64,000 nucleotides of DNA from Heterodera schachtii (GCA_023374025.1 SIJG01000008.1:2368057-2432056), one strand, 5' to 3'; shown: positions 23,601-35,965, numbered from the stretch's first letter. Numbers and translations are program-made. Notes: generated by a model not told the origin, from the letters alone.

Positions 23601-26600
23601 TTTTTTTTTGATTGACACAAAATTAAAAACAATGGACAAAATGAACCAATCGGCTTAATTCGAGATGAACTTGGACCACAAAGCTAAGTGAATTTACTTT
23701 AAAAAAAAATTTGCCCATCTTTTCTTGAAATTATTTTAAATTTTTCATTTCTGGCGGATTCTCTCCCCGCTTCCGCACGCCCACTGGCTAAAGTGGGCCT
23801 AGTTTTGGCATGCTTAAAGCCCCTAAAAGTGCCATTTTTTGTTAATTGGGCTAATTAGGAGTCGGATTAAGGAGCGGTGGTAGCAGCAAAGCAGCGGCAG
23901 CGGCAGGTGGCTCCGCTCCCCCCTCCCGGGGAGTCAAACAAATTTTGGCAGGAAAAGAAATTCTTTGGCCCCCGGGCGCTAATTAATCAATTTAGGACCT
24001 CCCAAAAAGCAGTGGCGGCAGCGGTGAAATGAGGCGGAAAAAAAGTGAGACATTCATTCATTCACATTCTTCCGTTTCCACTCATCCTCAATCACACATT
24101 CATTCATTCATTTTGTTGTTGGTCCAACAGAAAAAAAAAATGATTTTTGGATGGAACCGCGGCGGAAATAATCAATTTTTGGTGGCAAAAGAAAAAATTA
24201 AATTTAAAAATTTTGCATTATAATTATTTAGAGGAGGGCATAAGTATGCCAAGGTTGAAAGAGTTTTTTTTTTTTGGATACAAACAAAACAAGAAAAAAC
24301 GGGAGGAATTCATTTTTCAATATATGTTTTCAAATAAAATTAAAAATAAGTTTATATACATAGAATGCCATAATTTCAAAGTAAAAATTGATGTTTTTGA
24401 ACCCCACCCCCCCCCCCCCCCCTTCACAGGCCCCACGTTAAAAATTTCAAAAAAAAAAAACGAAATTTTTGGCCCGAAAAGCAAAAAAAAAACTCTTTGA
24501 ATTTCCCTCTCCAAAATTTTTTTTTCTGACTATTTCAGCGTGTATATAAATGAAACCATATGCCGCCAGAATTTCAATTTTTGATGCCCAATAAAAATTT
24601 AAAAAAAAAAGGTTGGTCATTAATAAAAAAAAAATTATAATGTGCTAAAATTTGGCACCCTTTGGTCTTTTATTTGGGGGGGCAATGTCTCAACACTTGC
24701 CCAAAATCGATGTTTCTTAGGAGGGCACAAAATTGGGGGCACCTCAACACACTTTTCACATTTTTCGCCCCCCGAGGGGATGAAATTTCCGCCGCTGAAG
24801 TGGAATGAAAAACTGAATGAAAATATGCAACGGAAGCACAGTGGTATATAAAGGCAGCCAATATTTATTTATTTATATGCAAAAAATATGAAAAAATAGG
24901 AAAAATGAAAAAAAAAAACAGAAAAAATGGAAAAAAGAATAGTGGAAAAATAAAAAAATATTGGCAAAATAAACAAAAAAAAATGAAAAGTGTATATAAT
25001 CATTAAATTACTTTAAAAACGAATTTATTTTGACAAAAAAAATGAAAAAAAAATCATGAAAATATTAAAAAAATATATACATACTTATATAATTTTAAAA
25101 AGTAATATGTGTGGTTTTGAGAAAAAAAATGTATAATTATCAAGTTAGGTAATTAAATAAAATAAAAATATATTTATTGGCAAAAAAATGGAAAAAATAT
25201 TATACAAAATATTTTAAAAATAAAAATTTAATAAATGTGTGGTTTGCGAAAAAAAAACCATTATGTTATATTGTATTACTTTTAATAAATAAATTAATTA
25301 TAAATAACAATATTAATTTTTATTATTTACAATTAATTAATTAATTAATTATTTTTTGGTTAACTGACTGACCAGCAACAGTTGGTGCAGCTCCCGGTCG
25401 TTCAGTGCCTGGTCAAGCAGTTGTTGTTGGTGCTGAACACCGGCCACACAGTCAGTGAGCACGCTAATTTGGTCCTCAATTAATAAAATTAAAATATATT
25501 TATAAATAAAATATATAAATAATAGGAAAAAGTAATAAAATATAAATAATAGGAAAAAATTCAATTTATTATTTTGTTTTTCCGAAAATATTAAAAAATA
25601 AATAAAAGTTAGGAAAAATTATTTTTAAAAATATGATTTTAATTAATTAAATAATGAATTAATTATATTATTACTTTGTTAAAATATTAAATTTAATTAT
25701 AAACTCTTTAAACAAATAATTTTTTAAGAAATAAATTTAATTTAATTTAGTTTAAATAAAATAATTTTAAAAACAATATTCATAAACAAAATTTTTAATT
25801 ATCATATGTAATTGATTCTCATATTTTTAGGGAATTTTGTCCATTTATTTAAATATTATTGTAATTATGTATTTATTTACGAGCGATGTGAGCACGCGTT
25901 CCACGCCGGCAATTTCAGTCCGATTTTGTTGGCCTCCCGCAATGGCACCACCATCATTATTGCCTAAATTATATGAAAAAAAAACATAGAACTAATGGAT
26001 GTATGACTGTAAATTGATTAAATTAACTGCGAAACAATGCGAGTAATTAGGGTAATTAATTAATTAATGAATAACTGGAATTAATTGGCGGCGGAAGGCA
26101 CTCAAAGTCGCATGAATCGCCGCCGGGCAAAGATTGTGCGCCAAAATAGGAGGAGGATGAGGAGGGGGACAGTGCCAACAATTTTGGCACCAAATTGCTA
26201 TTGCTAATGGTTGTTGTTGTTGTTGTTGTGGTGGTGGTGAAAGTGTTGTTGTTGAGCCGCGCGTTGTTCACCGACGACACAATGTTACTCTGAAAAGCAA
26301 TTATTTGAAAATAATTAATTTTAAATAATAATTAATTTAGGGAATTTTGTATAAATAGTGATAATAGGGGGGGGGGGGGATCAAAAAGAATTAATGGGGG
26401 GTAAAACAAATTTCGAAAACCCTTTTTTTTTTTTTTTACTCTTTTAAATTATTTTTTTCGGATATACACTTTTAAAACAAGATAATTAGTGCTGTACTTG
26501 GTAATATCCCAATAAAATTTAAGAAATTTGTTAAAAACAAATTTTTAAAAAAATATGTAATTAAAAAACAAAAATTTAAATTCCTTGATTTTCTCATCTA

Positions 26601-29600
26601 TAGACATGAAAATGTAGTAAAATTATAGAATAAAATAGTCCTTTTTTCAAAAATAATTCTATGCATTATTTGCTTAATTGATGAGCAAATCATTTTAAGT
26701 CGAGTAAAATGCGAGATGATAAAAATTACTAAAAAAAAATAGGTAAATAAAAAAAAAGACAATTCAGATCAATAAATAAATAATATTTAAATATATTTAA
26801 AAATAAAAAATAAGTGAACGGGCCTTTAGTCTTCGGCGGGCATTAAATCGGCGAATGTTCTCAATGGTGTCGCCCAAGTGCACTCGCGGGGGCACACTCT
26901 TCTTGAACCAATCGTGCCGAAGACACTGTGCCAGCAAATTGTTATTAAAATTAATATTAATAATTTAAAAATAAATTAAAATTGGTAAGAAATTGTATTT
27001 TTTCAATTAAAAAATGTTAAAATATTTATTTATCTTATTACAATTATTATTTGATTAAAATAAATTAAAAATAAGAAATGGTATTTTTAATTTAAATAAA
27101 TTATTTTATTATTTACAATTAGTGGACAATTAAAGGATAAAAAAAATGAATTTAATATTTTCCATGGAAAAATGTGCACAATTGAATAATTATTGGAACA
27201 AAATAAAATTGAATAAAAAAAATATTTAATTTTTTTTTTTTATTAAATTTGCCTTTTCTGGCGTTGTGCGTTTGTTTGGGTCCACACATAAAAGTTGGCG
27301 CAACAAATCTTTGGCCGTGTCGCTGATTGAAGCCCAAATTGGGCCGGACATCTGAAAATATAAAAATGGAAAATAATATTCTTTTTTTAATAAAAAAAAA
27401 AAAAAAAAATTAAAATTCATAAAATAAAAATGGTTAATTTATTTAAAATTTTTTGAAAAAGCGATATTAAATTGAAAAAATTAAGAGCTTTTTAACAATA
27501 AGCAAAATTATTAAAAATATAATATAAAAATGCTATAAAATTATTTTCGGTCGTATTAATGAAGGAAACACAAAAATGTAAATACATAATATTTAAATTA
27601 ATTAAATTTTATTGGGCCACAAACGCACGGAGTAATGGCCACCCGAAATTTGTTGAAAAACATCGCCAGGTTTGCCCACAAATGGCATTTGCCCACAGAG
27701 CAGCACATAGAGAATGACACCTTTGAATTGAACAAAAATAGCAATAAATTAATTATTATTATTTTTGGAATTAAAATTTTCAAAAAAAAAATTACAAAAT
27801 AAAAATGATAAATTATATAATTAATTTAATTTTTTAATAAATAGAAGTAAAAAATAAATCGAAAAATCCAAAAATAAATTAAATAAAATGGAGACTCAAT
27901 CTAATTAATAGTAATTAATAAAATTAATTAATCATTAAATGTAATATTAAAATAAATTTGAAAATAAATTAAAAGAACGGAAATAATAAAAAATAATTAA
28001 ATAAATTAGTAAATAAATAAAAAGGACAAATCCACGCACCAACACTCCACATGTCCACCGCCTTTCCGTACTCCTTCCCGGCAACAATTTCAGGTGCCAT
28101 AAATTGTGGCACTCCAATTCGGCCTGGCAAAAATTTTTCACAAATTTCAAAAATCCAAATTAAAAAAAAAAAAAAAAATTCAACCCGCAGGGCAATTGGC
28201 CGTGTCGGAGTGCAGCCGATGGGCAAGTGCAAGGCCGCGCACCTTCAACGGGGCGTTGTTTTCCTTGCTGAAAATGTTTTTGAAAAAATTTAAACGCAAG
28301 AAATTTAAAAAAAAATGCGGAATTTTTCCGAAAAATTTACTGACTTTGCCAACAGCAAATTGTGCGGCCGTATGTCACGGTGGACAATGTCCAGCGAGTG
28401 CATGTAGCGAACTGCTTCAACAAGTTGGCGTGTGTAATGGCTGAACAACCAGCAGTTTTGCAAATATGTATGTATGTTGGAAAAACAATAAATTAATATG
28501 CAAAAAAATTTAAAATTATTTGAATTCCAAAAAACTAAAATGGACCTGGTTTTTTTTTCTTCATATTTGACCTAGGCCTGCAAATCCTGTGATAAAATTC
28601 CAGGAAAATCCAGGTCCACAAAAATTTAAGTTGTCAAAAAATGGCCTGGACGAGAATTTAGTTTTTTAAAGTAAAATAATTTTTTTTTAAATATTTTATA
28701 TCCAGGAAAAATCCAGGCCTGGATAAACTTCAGGTCTAGCTCAAATATTCACTCTTTTCGGAAATTTTTTTTTTTTTTTGAAAAAAACCACACCTCGCCA
28801 CAGCTTCGCTGTAGATGAACCCGGCGGCGGCACGGCGTACAATTTCGAAGCAAAGGTCCTCACCGTCGACCCATTCAAAAACCTTGGAACAATTTTATTT
28901 TAATTAACATTTAAAAACTGCAAAATAAATCGTGATTTTAATGTATAAAAAAATTAATTATTTTTAATTCATTTTAATTTAAAAATATTTAAAATTGTCA
29001 AAATAAATTTGTTAAAATGTTTAAATAAATATTTACTTTTTTTGAAAAGTTATTTAAATTAAATTTATTTATTTAAAATTGTCAAAATAAATTTTGCTTT
29101 TTTGAAGAATAGATATTTTTTGATTTAATTTTTAAAATGAATTTAAATTTAATTTAAAACAATTTTTGTCTATTTATTTACTTTATTTATTTATTTTACA
29201 AATTTTAAAATTAAAAATATTTTTCTTATCATTTCTCTACCATATGCAATGCATTTGTGCCGGAAATCACGTCGTTCAATTGCACAAAATATGGATGTTT
29301 CAATGAGGCACATATTTCCACCTCTTTTTCCGCGTCTTTAAAATTTTTTCAAAAATTTTCAAAAAATTTTTGCAATTTTTTTACCCTCCTGGCTAAGCCC
29401 GGAAATGGCACAAAATCGCTTCAGGTCCAAACTCTTCACCGTATGGCTTCGGCCGGTGCTCCGATGCAACGCGCGGTAAACAGTACAAATTGGACCCCTG
29501 TGAAGTGAAATTAATTGAGAATAATAATTTAAAAATATTTTTTTAATAATTAAATTTTAAAAAAGATAATAATTGTAAAAAGTTAATTTAAAAAAAATTA

Positions 29601-30657
29601 TGAATTAAAATTCAAAAAAAAAAAATGTTAGTTTAAATAAAAAAAATATATGTAAGGTGAAAAATAAAAATAATAAAATGTAAGATTAAAATTAAAAAAA
29701 AAAAAAAAATTAAAATTAGTATTAAATTTAAAAATGATAAATTGTAAAATTAAATTTAAAAAATCGTAAAAAACGATAAAAGTAAAAAAATTTGAATTTA
29801 AAAAATGATAAATTAAAATAAAATATTAAAATTTTACATTATAATTAAAAAAAAAACATTTCAAATTTTAAAAAATAAAAATTATTTAAAATTTTAAATA
29901 TAAATAATATGCCACCCCTCCCTCACTTTTCAATGAGGTCACAGATTTGGTAGTGATGAGTGAGCAGTGCCGTTTCCTGCCCATCCGGCACAATGCGCAG
30001 CGGCGGAGGCGAACCGATGGGCAACAGGTCGACGACGGGTGTTGAACCTATCGCCAAAAAAAAAACTAACTTTGAAAAATTTAAAATTCATTGGGTAGTC
30101 AGTCGAATTAAAAAAATCAGTCGGTTGAATTTTTTGGAAAAAATTTTAAAATTTAATTTGATTACTATGTAAAAGTCGAAACTGATTAATAGACCACAAA
30201 ATCATGGATTCTAAAAATATGTAAAGAAAATTTTTTTTCATTGGAAAATTTCATGGAAAAAAAAAATTATTTTGGAAAAATTGTCAGCAATTTTTTGGAA
30301 ATTTTTTTGAAAAAATCTGGCTAGAAAAATTTTTGCAAGTTTTTTTTCTTGAAATTTCTTATATATTTTTTTAGAGATTTTTAAAAAAATATCAGGGGAG
30401 TGGGGGTAAAATTGGAAATTTGCCATTTCTAAAAATAAAATTAAAAATTTTTATTTATTTTTTTTTAAATTAAATTTTTGTACGGCTTGTCGACGGTTGC
30501 TGCTGCTGCTGCTGCTGCTCCATGATGATTTCGCATTGGCATTTTGGCTCTTCATTTGGGCTCAAAACAGTGATGCTGTTGCAGATGGTGGTGGTGGTGG
30601 TGGTGTTGAGCACATCCATCGGCCGAACACAGCACAATTCATTCGGCGGAACAAACG
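11676..30657 (-). CDS. lin-2: CASK/LIN-2 membrane-associated guanylate kinase scaffold
   Basis: Thirty exons on the minus strand, joined in phase except where noted: 30484-30657, 29927-30047, 29385-29497, 29241-29335, 28794-28882, 28345-28440, 28185-28267, 28040-28123, 27629-27720, 27253-27351, 26824-26925, 26076-26289, 25881-25963, 25373-25474, 19461-19613, 19285-19410, 18743-18897 (5' edge uncertain), 18046-18235, 17763-17873, 17116-17240, 16134-16249, 15699-15805, 15144-15344, 14574-14675, 14397-14453, 14146-14272, 13336-13454, 12749-12832, 12615-12695, 11676-11855. Domain order is CaM-kinase-like, L27A, L27B, PDZ, SH3, GuK, ending in [10 protein letters not shown] as in animal CASK. In C. 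elegans LIN-2 works with LIN-7 and LIN-10 to place receptors at the basolateral membrane. First in-frame ATG is at 30619; an upstream exon is possible. Four to five introns start with GC. Confidence 0.95.
12060..12378. mobile_element. hAT-like palindromic MITE in a LIN-2 intron
   Basis: Perfect inverted ends of 23 bases starting GGCTCTATTATGGTTTG, flanked by an 8-base duplication AACCATTT (12052-12059 and 12379-12386). The interior is itself a palindrome built on GATCACGAAC, CATTTCGACCAATTCCGAA and GAACAAAAAGTCGA. Length 319 bases, noncoding. Confidence 0.9.
15144..16249 (-). other. SH3 and SH3-GuK hinge exons of LIN-2
   Basis: Exon 16134-16249 encodes [29 protein letters not shown]. Exon 15699-15805 is a Ser/Ala/Gly-rich insert and 15144-15344 an Ala/Gly-rich hinge ending [10 protein letters not shown]. 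Human CASK joins SH3 to [10 protein letters not shown] with only about ten residues, so this hinge is expanded by roughly ninety. Confidence 0.85.
16335..16801. mobile_element. TACCGTATTTA-ended element, interrupted
   Basis: Left end TACCGTATTTATTGAATTAG, right end CAGTAAATACGATA. The interior carries AACCCCCTCC and GAGGGGGGTTGAAAAA, as in the intact relative at 55304-55401. A second element (16452-16778) is inserted near its right end. It lies in the intron between LIN-2 exons 16134-16249 and 17116-17240. Confidence 0.65.
16452..16778. mobile_element. Mutator-like foldback MITE, arm word CGTCGCCG
   Basis: Left end GGGTACACACCAAAACGTCG, right arm GCGGCGACGTTTCGTC then GGCGACGTTTTGTTCTGC. It is flanked by GCTTTAATT on both sides (16443-16451 and 16779-16787). 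The centre is A/T filler. Same family as 49135-49679, 52996-53428 and 56343-56468, but with a different arm word. Confidence 0.75.
17116..18235 (-). other. PDZ exons of LIN-2
   Basis: Exon 18046-18235 carries an acidic linker and the first strands ([20 protein letters not shown]). Exon 17763-17873 gives [20 protein letters not shown] and EINGVS. Exon 17116-17240 gives [13 protein letters not shown] and FKIVPSYR. This is nearly the CASK PDZ consensus and should bind C-terminal peptides of the neurexin/syndecan type. The donor of the last exon is CA|GTGCGT, the only site that restores the SH3 frame. Confidence 0.92.
18350..18435. repeat. Fragment related to the TACCGTATTTA element
   Basis: Contains AATTAGAGCCCCCCTCC and GAAATAAAGC, matching the interior of 16335-16801. 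The ends are too diverged to fix borders. It lies in a LIN-2 intron. Confidence 0.35.
20160..20990. other. GC-rich island inside the large LIN-2 intron
   Basis: Composition here resembles exons, not introns, yet no LIN-2 domain is encoded. On the minus strand an open frame of 181 codons (20213-20758) runs to a GTGTGA donor that is in phase with LIN-2 exon 19461-19613. It could be an alternative first exon or promoter region for a short isoform, as C. elegans LIN-2B lacks the kinase part. The translated sequence is Cys- and Gln-rich and unlike any family I know, so coding status is open. Confidence 0.3.
21045..21300. repeat. Imperfect ATTGATTGG / GGCGGGCGGGCG repeats
   Basis: Alternating ATTGATTGG-type words and GGGCGGGCGG blocks recur about every 60-70 bases. 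Looks like a decayed minisatellite in the large LIN-2 intron. Confidence 0.5.
22520..22803. repeat. Tandem repeat, unit about 41 bases
   Basis: About six tandem copies of a unit containing AAAAGCGGAAATTTAAAAA and TATTTAAAAACTTTAAAAA. The last three copies are almost identical and the first ones shorter or diverged. Located in the large LIN-2 intron. Confidence 0.85.
23230..23560. other. GC-rich CAG/GCA-repeat segment in LIN-2 intron
   Basis: On the minus strand a frame rich in Gln, His and Cys ends [11 protein letters not shown] before GTAAAT. It contains CAG repeats and GCATGC-rich words. It could be an alternative exon, but its reading is dominated by simple repeats and no LIN-2 relative needs it. 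I leave it unassigned. Confidence 0.25.
26824..30619 (-). other. CaM-kinase-like (pseudokinase) exons of LIN-2
   Basis: A poly-Thr/poly-Gln N-terminal tail is followed by the kinase fold: [18 protein letters not shown] (loose glycine loop), an invariant-type lysine in HTVKSLD, the helix-C glutamate in [13 protein letters not shown], catalytic loop HRDIRPHN, activation end FMAPEI, then the helical lobe and [12 protein letters not shown] proteins have GFG in place of DFG; here the aligned residues read GLA. An active Mg-dependent kinase is therefore unlikely. The exon ending at 26824 has no good donor: AAG is followed by GCCCGT. Confidence 0.9.
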
Positions 30658-30662
30658 CTGAA
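30657..30662 (-). promoter_or_regulatory. Acceptor site at the first known LIN-2 exon
   Basis: A TTTTTTTCAG acceptor immediately precedes base 30657. The exon holds an ATG at 30619, so this could be a spliced-leader site or the end of an undetected upstream intron. Confidence 0.35.
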
Positions 30663-33526
30663 AAAAAACATTAATTTAAAAAAATGTTTTTAAAAAATCA
30701 AAATTAAAAAATATATAAAAATTGAAATTTAAAAATAATAATTCCATTTTGTAATTCAGGAAAAATTTTATTGTTGAAAATGGCAAAATTTGGGAAAATG
30801 AATTAAATTATAAAAAGGAGTTTAATTATGCAAGCAGGGGATGGGTTTTCGATTTTCGAAAATCTTAGGGGTGCAAAATTAGTGAAATTTTCCGCAAAGG
30901 CAAGCGAATTTCCGCCGACTTTTGATCAATAAAAAATAAGTTTCATTTAAATTTTTCTTAAAAATGAAATTAAAAACAAAAAAATAAATGAAAAAAGGAC
31001 TTTTATTAATTTTTACATTCATTTGTTTTTTATTACAAATTCAAATGAAATTAATTAAATTCAAAAATTCATACGGAAAAATGAAAAGCAGAATTATATA
31101 GCAGGAATATATTATTGTATTAAAATAAATAACAACAATGCATTCAATATAGGAGAAGAATTAACTGTCTTATAGCACCAGCACAGTAATAAAATGAGCT
31201 AAAAAATAATAATTAAACAATTAATTTAAATTTAAAAAAAAATTCAATGGAATTACCTACAAAAATATAATGGAATAATAAAAATTTCGATTTTTAGTCA
31301 AAAAACAAACAAATATTTGTATTCATCCCATTGATTGGAAATTTTGACAAAAAAATGGAGAAATTTTTGGAAAATCCCCTGGGGGGACGAACGACGGCAC
31401 ATCGTCCCCGGAAAATCCGTGGAGTGATGAAGCGGATTTTGTGGTGGGAAAGATTTGGAAGATAAATGAATGAATGGGAGGATGAGGAAAAATGAGGGAT
31501 AGGAACAGACAAAGGCCGGATTATAACTGCGGGGGATTTTCGGGGACATTTTTCAATTAGAATATCAATTAAAAAAATTCCCAAATTAATTAAAAAATAT
31601 TTTTAAGGGTAAAATGCCGGGAAAAATTGTTATGGAATTTAATAAATAAAAGAAAATCGAAAATTAAAATTATATATTAAAAAGTAAATATTAATTAGTA
31701 ATAAAATTGAAAATCAAAAATAAAAATTAATGAAGAAATTTAAACAATTTAATTAATTAGGCTAAACAAATTAAATTAAAGCTAAAATTAAACCCAATAA
31801 AATTCTTATAAAAAATTAAAAATAAGCTAAACCCAAAATTTTAAAAGTTAAAAGCGAAAAATTAAATAAAAAAGTCAATTTTTGTTAGTAATTAATTTTA
31901 AATAAAAAAAGCAAAGACTAACGAAACTTAAATTAATTAATTTAAAAATTAAACTGAAAATTAAATATAGTAAATTCTTTTAAAAAGTAAAAATAATTTT
32001 AAATCAAAAAAGAATTTTTAAAATTTTATAGAAAATTATTTTGCAAAATTGGCCAAAAATGTTAAAGCCATCGGCGGAAGATATTAATGAGCTGTCAACC
32101 AACTTCTTTGGCCAAAATGAGCCTAATTCATCATCATAACGAAGTCGATGACGGACGGGGGGGGAGCAGAGAATGGATAAAGAAAGAATTTTCGGGAGAG
32201 ATTTGTCAGAGCCAAAAGAACCAACATTTTCTTGGCCAGCAAATTCCACTTAATGAGGCCAATTTTTAGAAAGCAACTAAAAATTTTTTCAATGAAAAAC
32301 AATATTTTTTAATGAGTTTTTTTTATTTTTTATTAAAAATTGTCAAAATTAAATAATATTTTCAATCAAAAACAGTTTTTTAATGAATGTTTTTTCTATA
32401 AAAAATTATTAAAATTAAATATTTTAATCGAAAATACTTTTTATGGGTTTTTTATATAAAAAAATGTCAAAATTAAAAAGTTTCCTTCAATAAAACTTTT
32501 TTAATGGATTTTTTTCTAAAAAAAAAATTATCAAAATTAAATATTTTAATCGAAAATTTTTTTTTATGGATTTTTTATATAAAAAAATGTCAAAATTAAA
32601 TAATTGAATTTATTAATTTGAAATCATTGGTGGGAAATAATATTCTCATGTAAAATGGGACAACTGATAAGATACGGCTAAGATAAGAGACTTTGAATAT
32701 CACATAACATAACCACCATAAATTTGACGGGAAAAATTAATTTAAAAAATGGAATTTATGAATATAAAAAATTATTTTGGGTGGTCCACAAGACGTACGC
32801 CTCGTGCTGTCATATGGCACAAATCGTTTAATAGAATTTCGTACAAACTTTTTTTTAAATTTAAAAAATATATATAATTTTTTTTTTCTTAAAAAATTAC
32901 AAAATGAATTTTTTGCTAGTAAAACAAATAAAAAAATCAAAAAATAATAAAATACTTGAAAATTAACGAAAAGAAAATTCTTAAAATTTTCATATTTTCT
33001 TGCAAAAAGAAAAATCATTTTGAAATTCTTAAGAAAAAAAAATCCAATGTAAACTGTCATTAGAAGAAAATAAAGTTTCATTAGTTTACGATTTTTCCCG
33101 GAATATTTAATTTTAGTCCAAAATTTCGACCGGAGAAATTTTGTTTAGCTTTTTGGGTTACATCAATCCAACAATTTTGATTTGATGAGAATTGGGAAGA
33201 ACATCATGAAACAAATTATTATCAGATGGCATAATTTCAATAAAATAAAAAAGCGAGATAAAATGAAAATAAAATAAAATTTATGAATTTTTAATTAAAA
33301 TTTGACCCGTTAAGGAAAGAAAGAAAATTCAATTTGCCATTGGCGGCGGAACATCGACAAAAATCCAATCCAATTTTAGAGAGGTGTCGTCGTCGTGCCG
33401 TGCAAAAATAATAATCATATTTTTATGAGTGTGGGAAACGGCGGGGGACGGCAAAATAAATGCATAATAATTCGGACCACAAAACAGCACAAATGTGGGG
33501 CAGGAGGAGGTGGGAAAAGTATTAAC

Positions 33527-33543
33527 GGGGGGGGGGGGGGGGG
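33527..33543. repeat. Poly-G run
   Basis: A run of about 17 G. Similar runs occur near 2590, 22440, 26370, 33930, 34988, 36539, 36837, 49736, 55248 and 57520, with a C run near 54435. Confidence 0.9.
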
Positions 33544-35263
33544 ACAAAATGCAAAAATTGATTGGACGGGGCGCCATTAGTCATAATCCATCCAAACAAA
33601 TCATAAAAATTCGATTTAAATTTTTTATAATAAATATATAATAGATTTTTTTACTATTTTAAATCGGTGCAGAGTTGCCAAATATTGGACAAAAATGTCC
33701 GAGTTTCAGGCCCGGGACTAAAAAATGTTTCTGAATAGTGTAAATCAACTCGATTAAATTATTTAAAACCAAATATAAAATTCTTTAAGGTACAAGACCG
33801 GAAAAATAGAACAAAAAAAAAAAAAATTCATAACAGACTAAATGGTTTTTCGCTCTTCTGATGACATTTTTTTTTAATTTACGAAACAAATAAATATTTT
33901 GCTATTTTAAATTGTCTGGCATTTTTCGGGGGGGGGGGGGCGATCGAGCTGCTCCCCTTGCTGATGGCCGGGGACGGGGACAAACTCTAGAATGGAGAAA
34001 TCCTAATTTATTTTAATTAATATCCCAACCAAATCATTCAAATAGATTAAATCCGAGGCCCCGAAAATCAAAAAGGATGATCCAGATAATCCAATTCAGC
34101 GACTTAGGAAATCGTAAAGTTTTTATTGAATTTATTTTCTTCCAACTTCTGTGAAAACAGGGGGCATAATAAATTTTTGGGCTTTTCAAAAACGTACAAA
34201 AAATTTCTAAAATTTTTTTTGTTGAACACTTTTTGTGAAATTTGATCGGCGTTGCCGCCCGCTTCAACTGTTGGGGAGATGAAAAATGCTTTTGCGTCTC
34301 CCGCCGCAGGGGGCGGCGCGGCGGCCGCCGTGGGGAGAAGCGGCGGCGGCGATGGAATTTGTGAGCAAATATTTGCGTATTTTTCCGTCATGGGAATGGA
34401 ATTTTCTTTGATGAATCGTAAAAACTTTTTGTTTTCTGCTGGTTAAAATAGGAAAAATATTTTTGGAAAAATTTTTTTTACGGAAAGTAAAAAAGAAATT
34501 GAAAAAAAATAATTGAAAAACTTTTGAAAATGCCAACAAAGAAAATTTCGTGAGAATTAAAAGGACACCTTTTGAGGGATGTAATTTCGATGGCAAAAAA
34601 AAAAAGGGGAAAACCGGAATTCCGAGGGCTTAAAAAAATTCCGGAAATCCGAAATCGGAATTCCGATGTATCCCCGATGAAAAATGCCAAACAATTGTGT
34701 AAATTAATTAATACTTGATAAACATTTAATTTAGTGGAAGACAAAAGTAAGGGATTTAATTGTGATGGCCAAAAAAATCAAATAAATTTCCAAAATCATA
34801 AACCGGAATTACGAGCCACAAAAATGTCGGAAAACCGGAATTCCGATAAATCCCGGCAATAAAATTTAAAAACGTAGGATGAACGGGTATAATTTTTATG
34901 CTAGGGCACTCAAGGGGGGGGGGGGATAAAACTTTTACGGCGGCAGGAAATGAGAAATGTATGTAAAAACCAATGATTACATAGGGAGGGGGGGGGGGGG
35001 GGGGGGGGCACGGCGGCACAGCGCCTTAGGGCGGGTTGGCCATTGACGAGGAAGGAACGGTGCCGTCGACAGATGGCCAAGACGCGGCGGCGGCAGCGGT
35101 GGCACCGCCGCTTCTCTAAAGAGAGGCGCTTGCGCTTAAATGGCACTCACTCTTGGGCCTATCCCCCTGTGGCAGATTCTTAGGGGGGCTTGGCCGGCTG
35201 TTTTGTGTACGCGAAATGTGTGCGTTTGTGTTGATTGACTCCCCCGGGGGGCCTAAAAGGCAC

Positions 35264-35593
35264 ACACAGACACACACACACACACACACAGAGATGAAGC
35301 AAAGCAACTCATTAACGAGGAAGGAGAAGCAAAGGAAAAGCAGTGTTATTGGCAGAGAGGGGGAGAGAGAGATAGAGCGAGAGAGAGAGAGAGAGAGAAA
35401 AGCGGCGATTTACACTTGAAAGGCAGGCAAAGAAGCATGGAAGTGAGAGAGAAAAGAGGAAGAGTGAAAAGGTGAAAAGAGAGAGGGAGAGAGAGAGAGA
35501 GAAAGGAGGAGAAGGTGAGGGAATGGGTAGAAAGTGGAGGGGTAGAGTTGAAAAGATAACACTTTAAAGGCAGACAAGCATAGGAAAAGCTTA

Positions 35594-35641
<48 letters not shown>

Positions 35642-35780
35642 GTATTTTAAGCGAGAGGGAGTGGGGAGGAGAGAAAAAGAGAAAGGAAAAGAAAAAGACA
35701 AAATTAGATGGAAAATTGAGAGAAAAGGTTAGAGAAAGAAAAAAGAGAGAAAAAAGGAAACAGAGAAAAACAATTTAGCA
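35264..35780. repeat. CA microsatellite and purine-rich GA tract
   Basis: A CA repeat near 35265-35290 is followed by about 500 bases that are almost purely A/G on the plus strand, including a GA microsatellite of about 38 bases near 35600-35637. No coding exon. Confidence 0.85.
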
Positions 35781-35891
35781 TAATTAAAAAGCATTTGGTT
35801 CATCTGTCTATCAAAAGAAAAAGTAATTTCTTCCATTAAGAAGGCGATGGGAGCGTAATTTCGTTTTAAGAAATTAGAATTTTCCCTTTTT

Positions 35892-35965
35892 AGTGTTGGT
35901 CAAGTGGATTAGGTGTTGAGCACCGGAGAAATTTGCTTTCGCGGGTTCAAAGCCGCATAGGGCCA
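35892..35965 (+). other. tRNA-like sequence, degenerate
   Basis: Contains an A-box match TGGTCAAGTGG and a B-box-like GGGTTCAAAGCC with tRNA-like spacing. Only four base pairs form around the T loop and the acceptor ends do not pair, so this is a decayed tRNA or SINE fragment. Confidence 0.3.

Larger units (their letters stand above)
19285..25963 (-). other. L27A and L27B exons of LIN-2
   Basis: L27A spans 25881-25963, 25373-25474 and the start of 19461-19613. VLTDC, ELHQLLL and LYDHIRS align with the CASK L27A helices. L27B is in 19461-19613 and 19285-19410 ([12 protein letters not shown], then [14 protein letters not shown]). In CASK relatives L27 domains bind SAP97 and LIN-7/Veli. The intron between 25373 and 19613 is 5.8 kb, far longer than the others. 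Confidence 0.8.

Noticed and set aside
34228..34391. Pro/Ala-rich minus-strand frame as a first exon of LIN-2
   Set aside because: It has exon-like composition, but its possible donor (AAA before GTGTTC) is phase 0 while the first known LIN-2 exon needs one preceding base, so the join fails.
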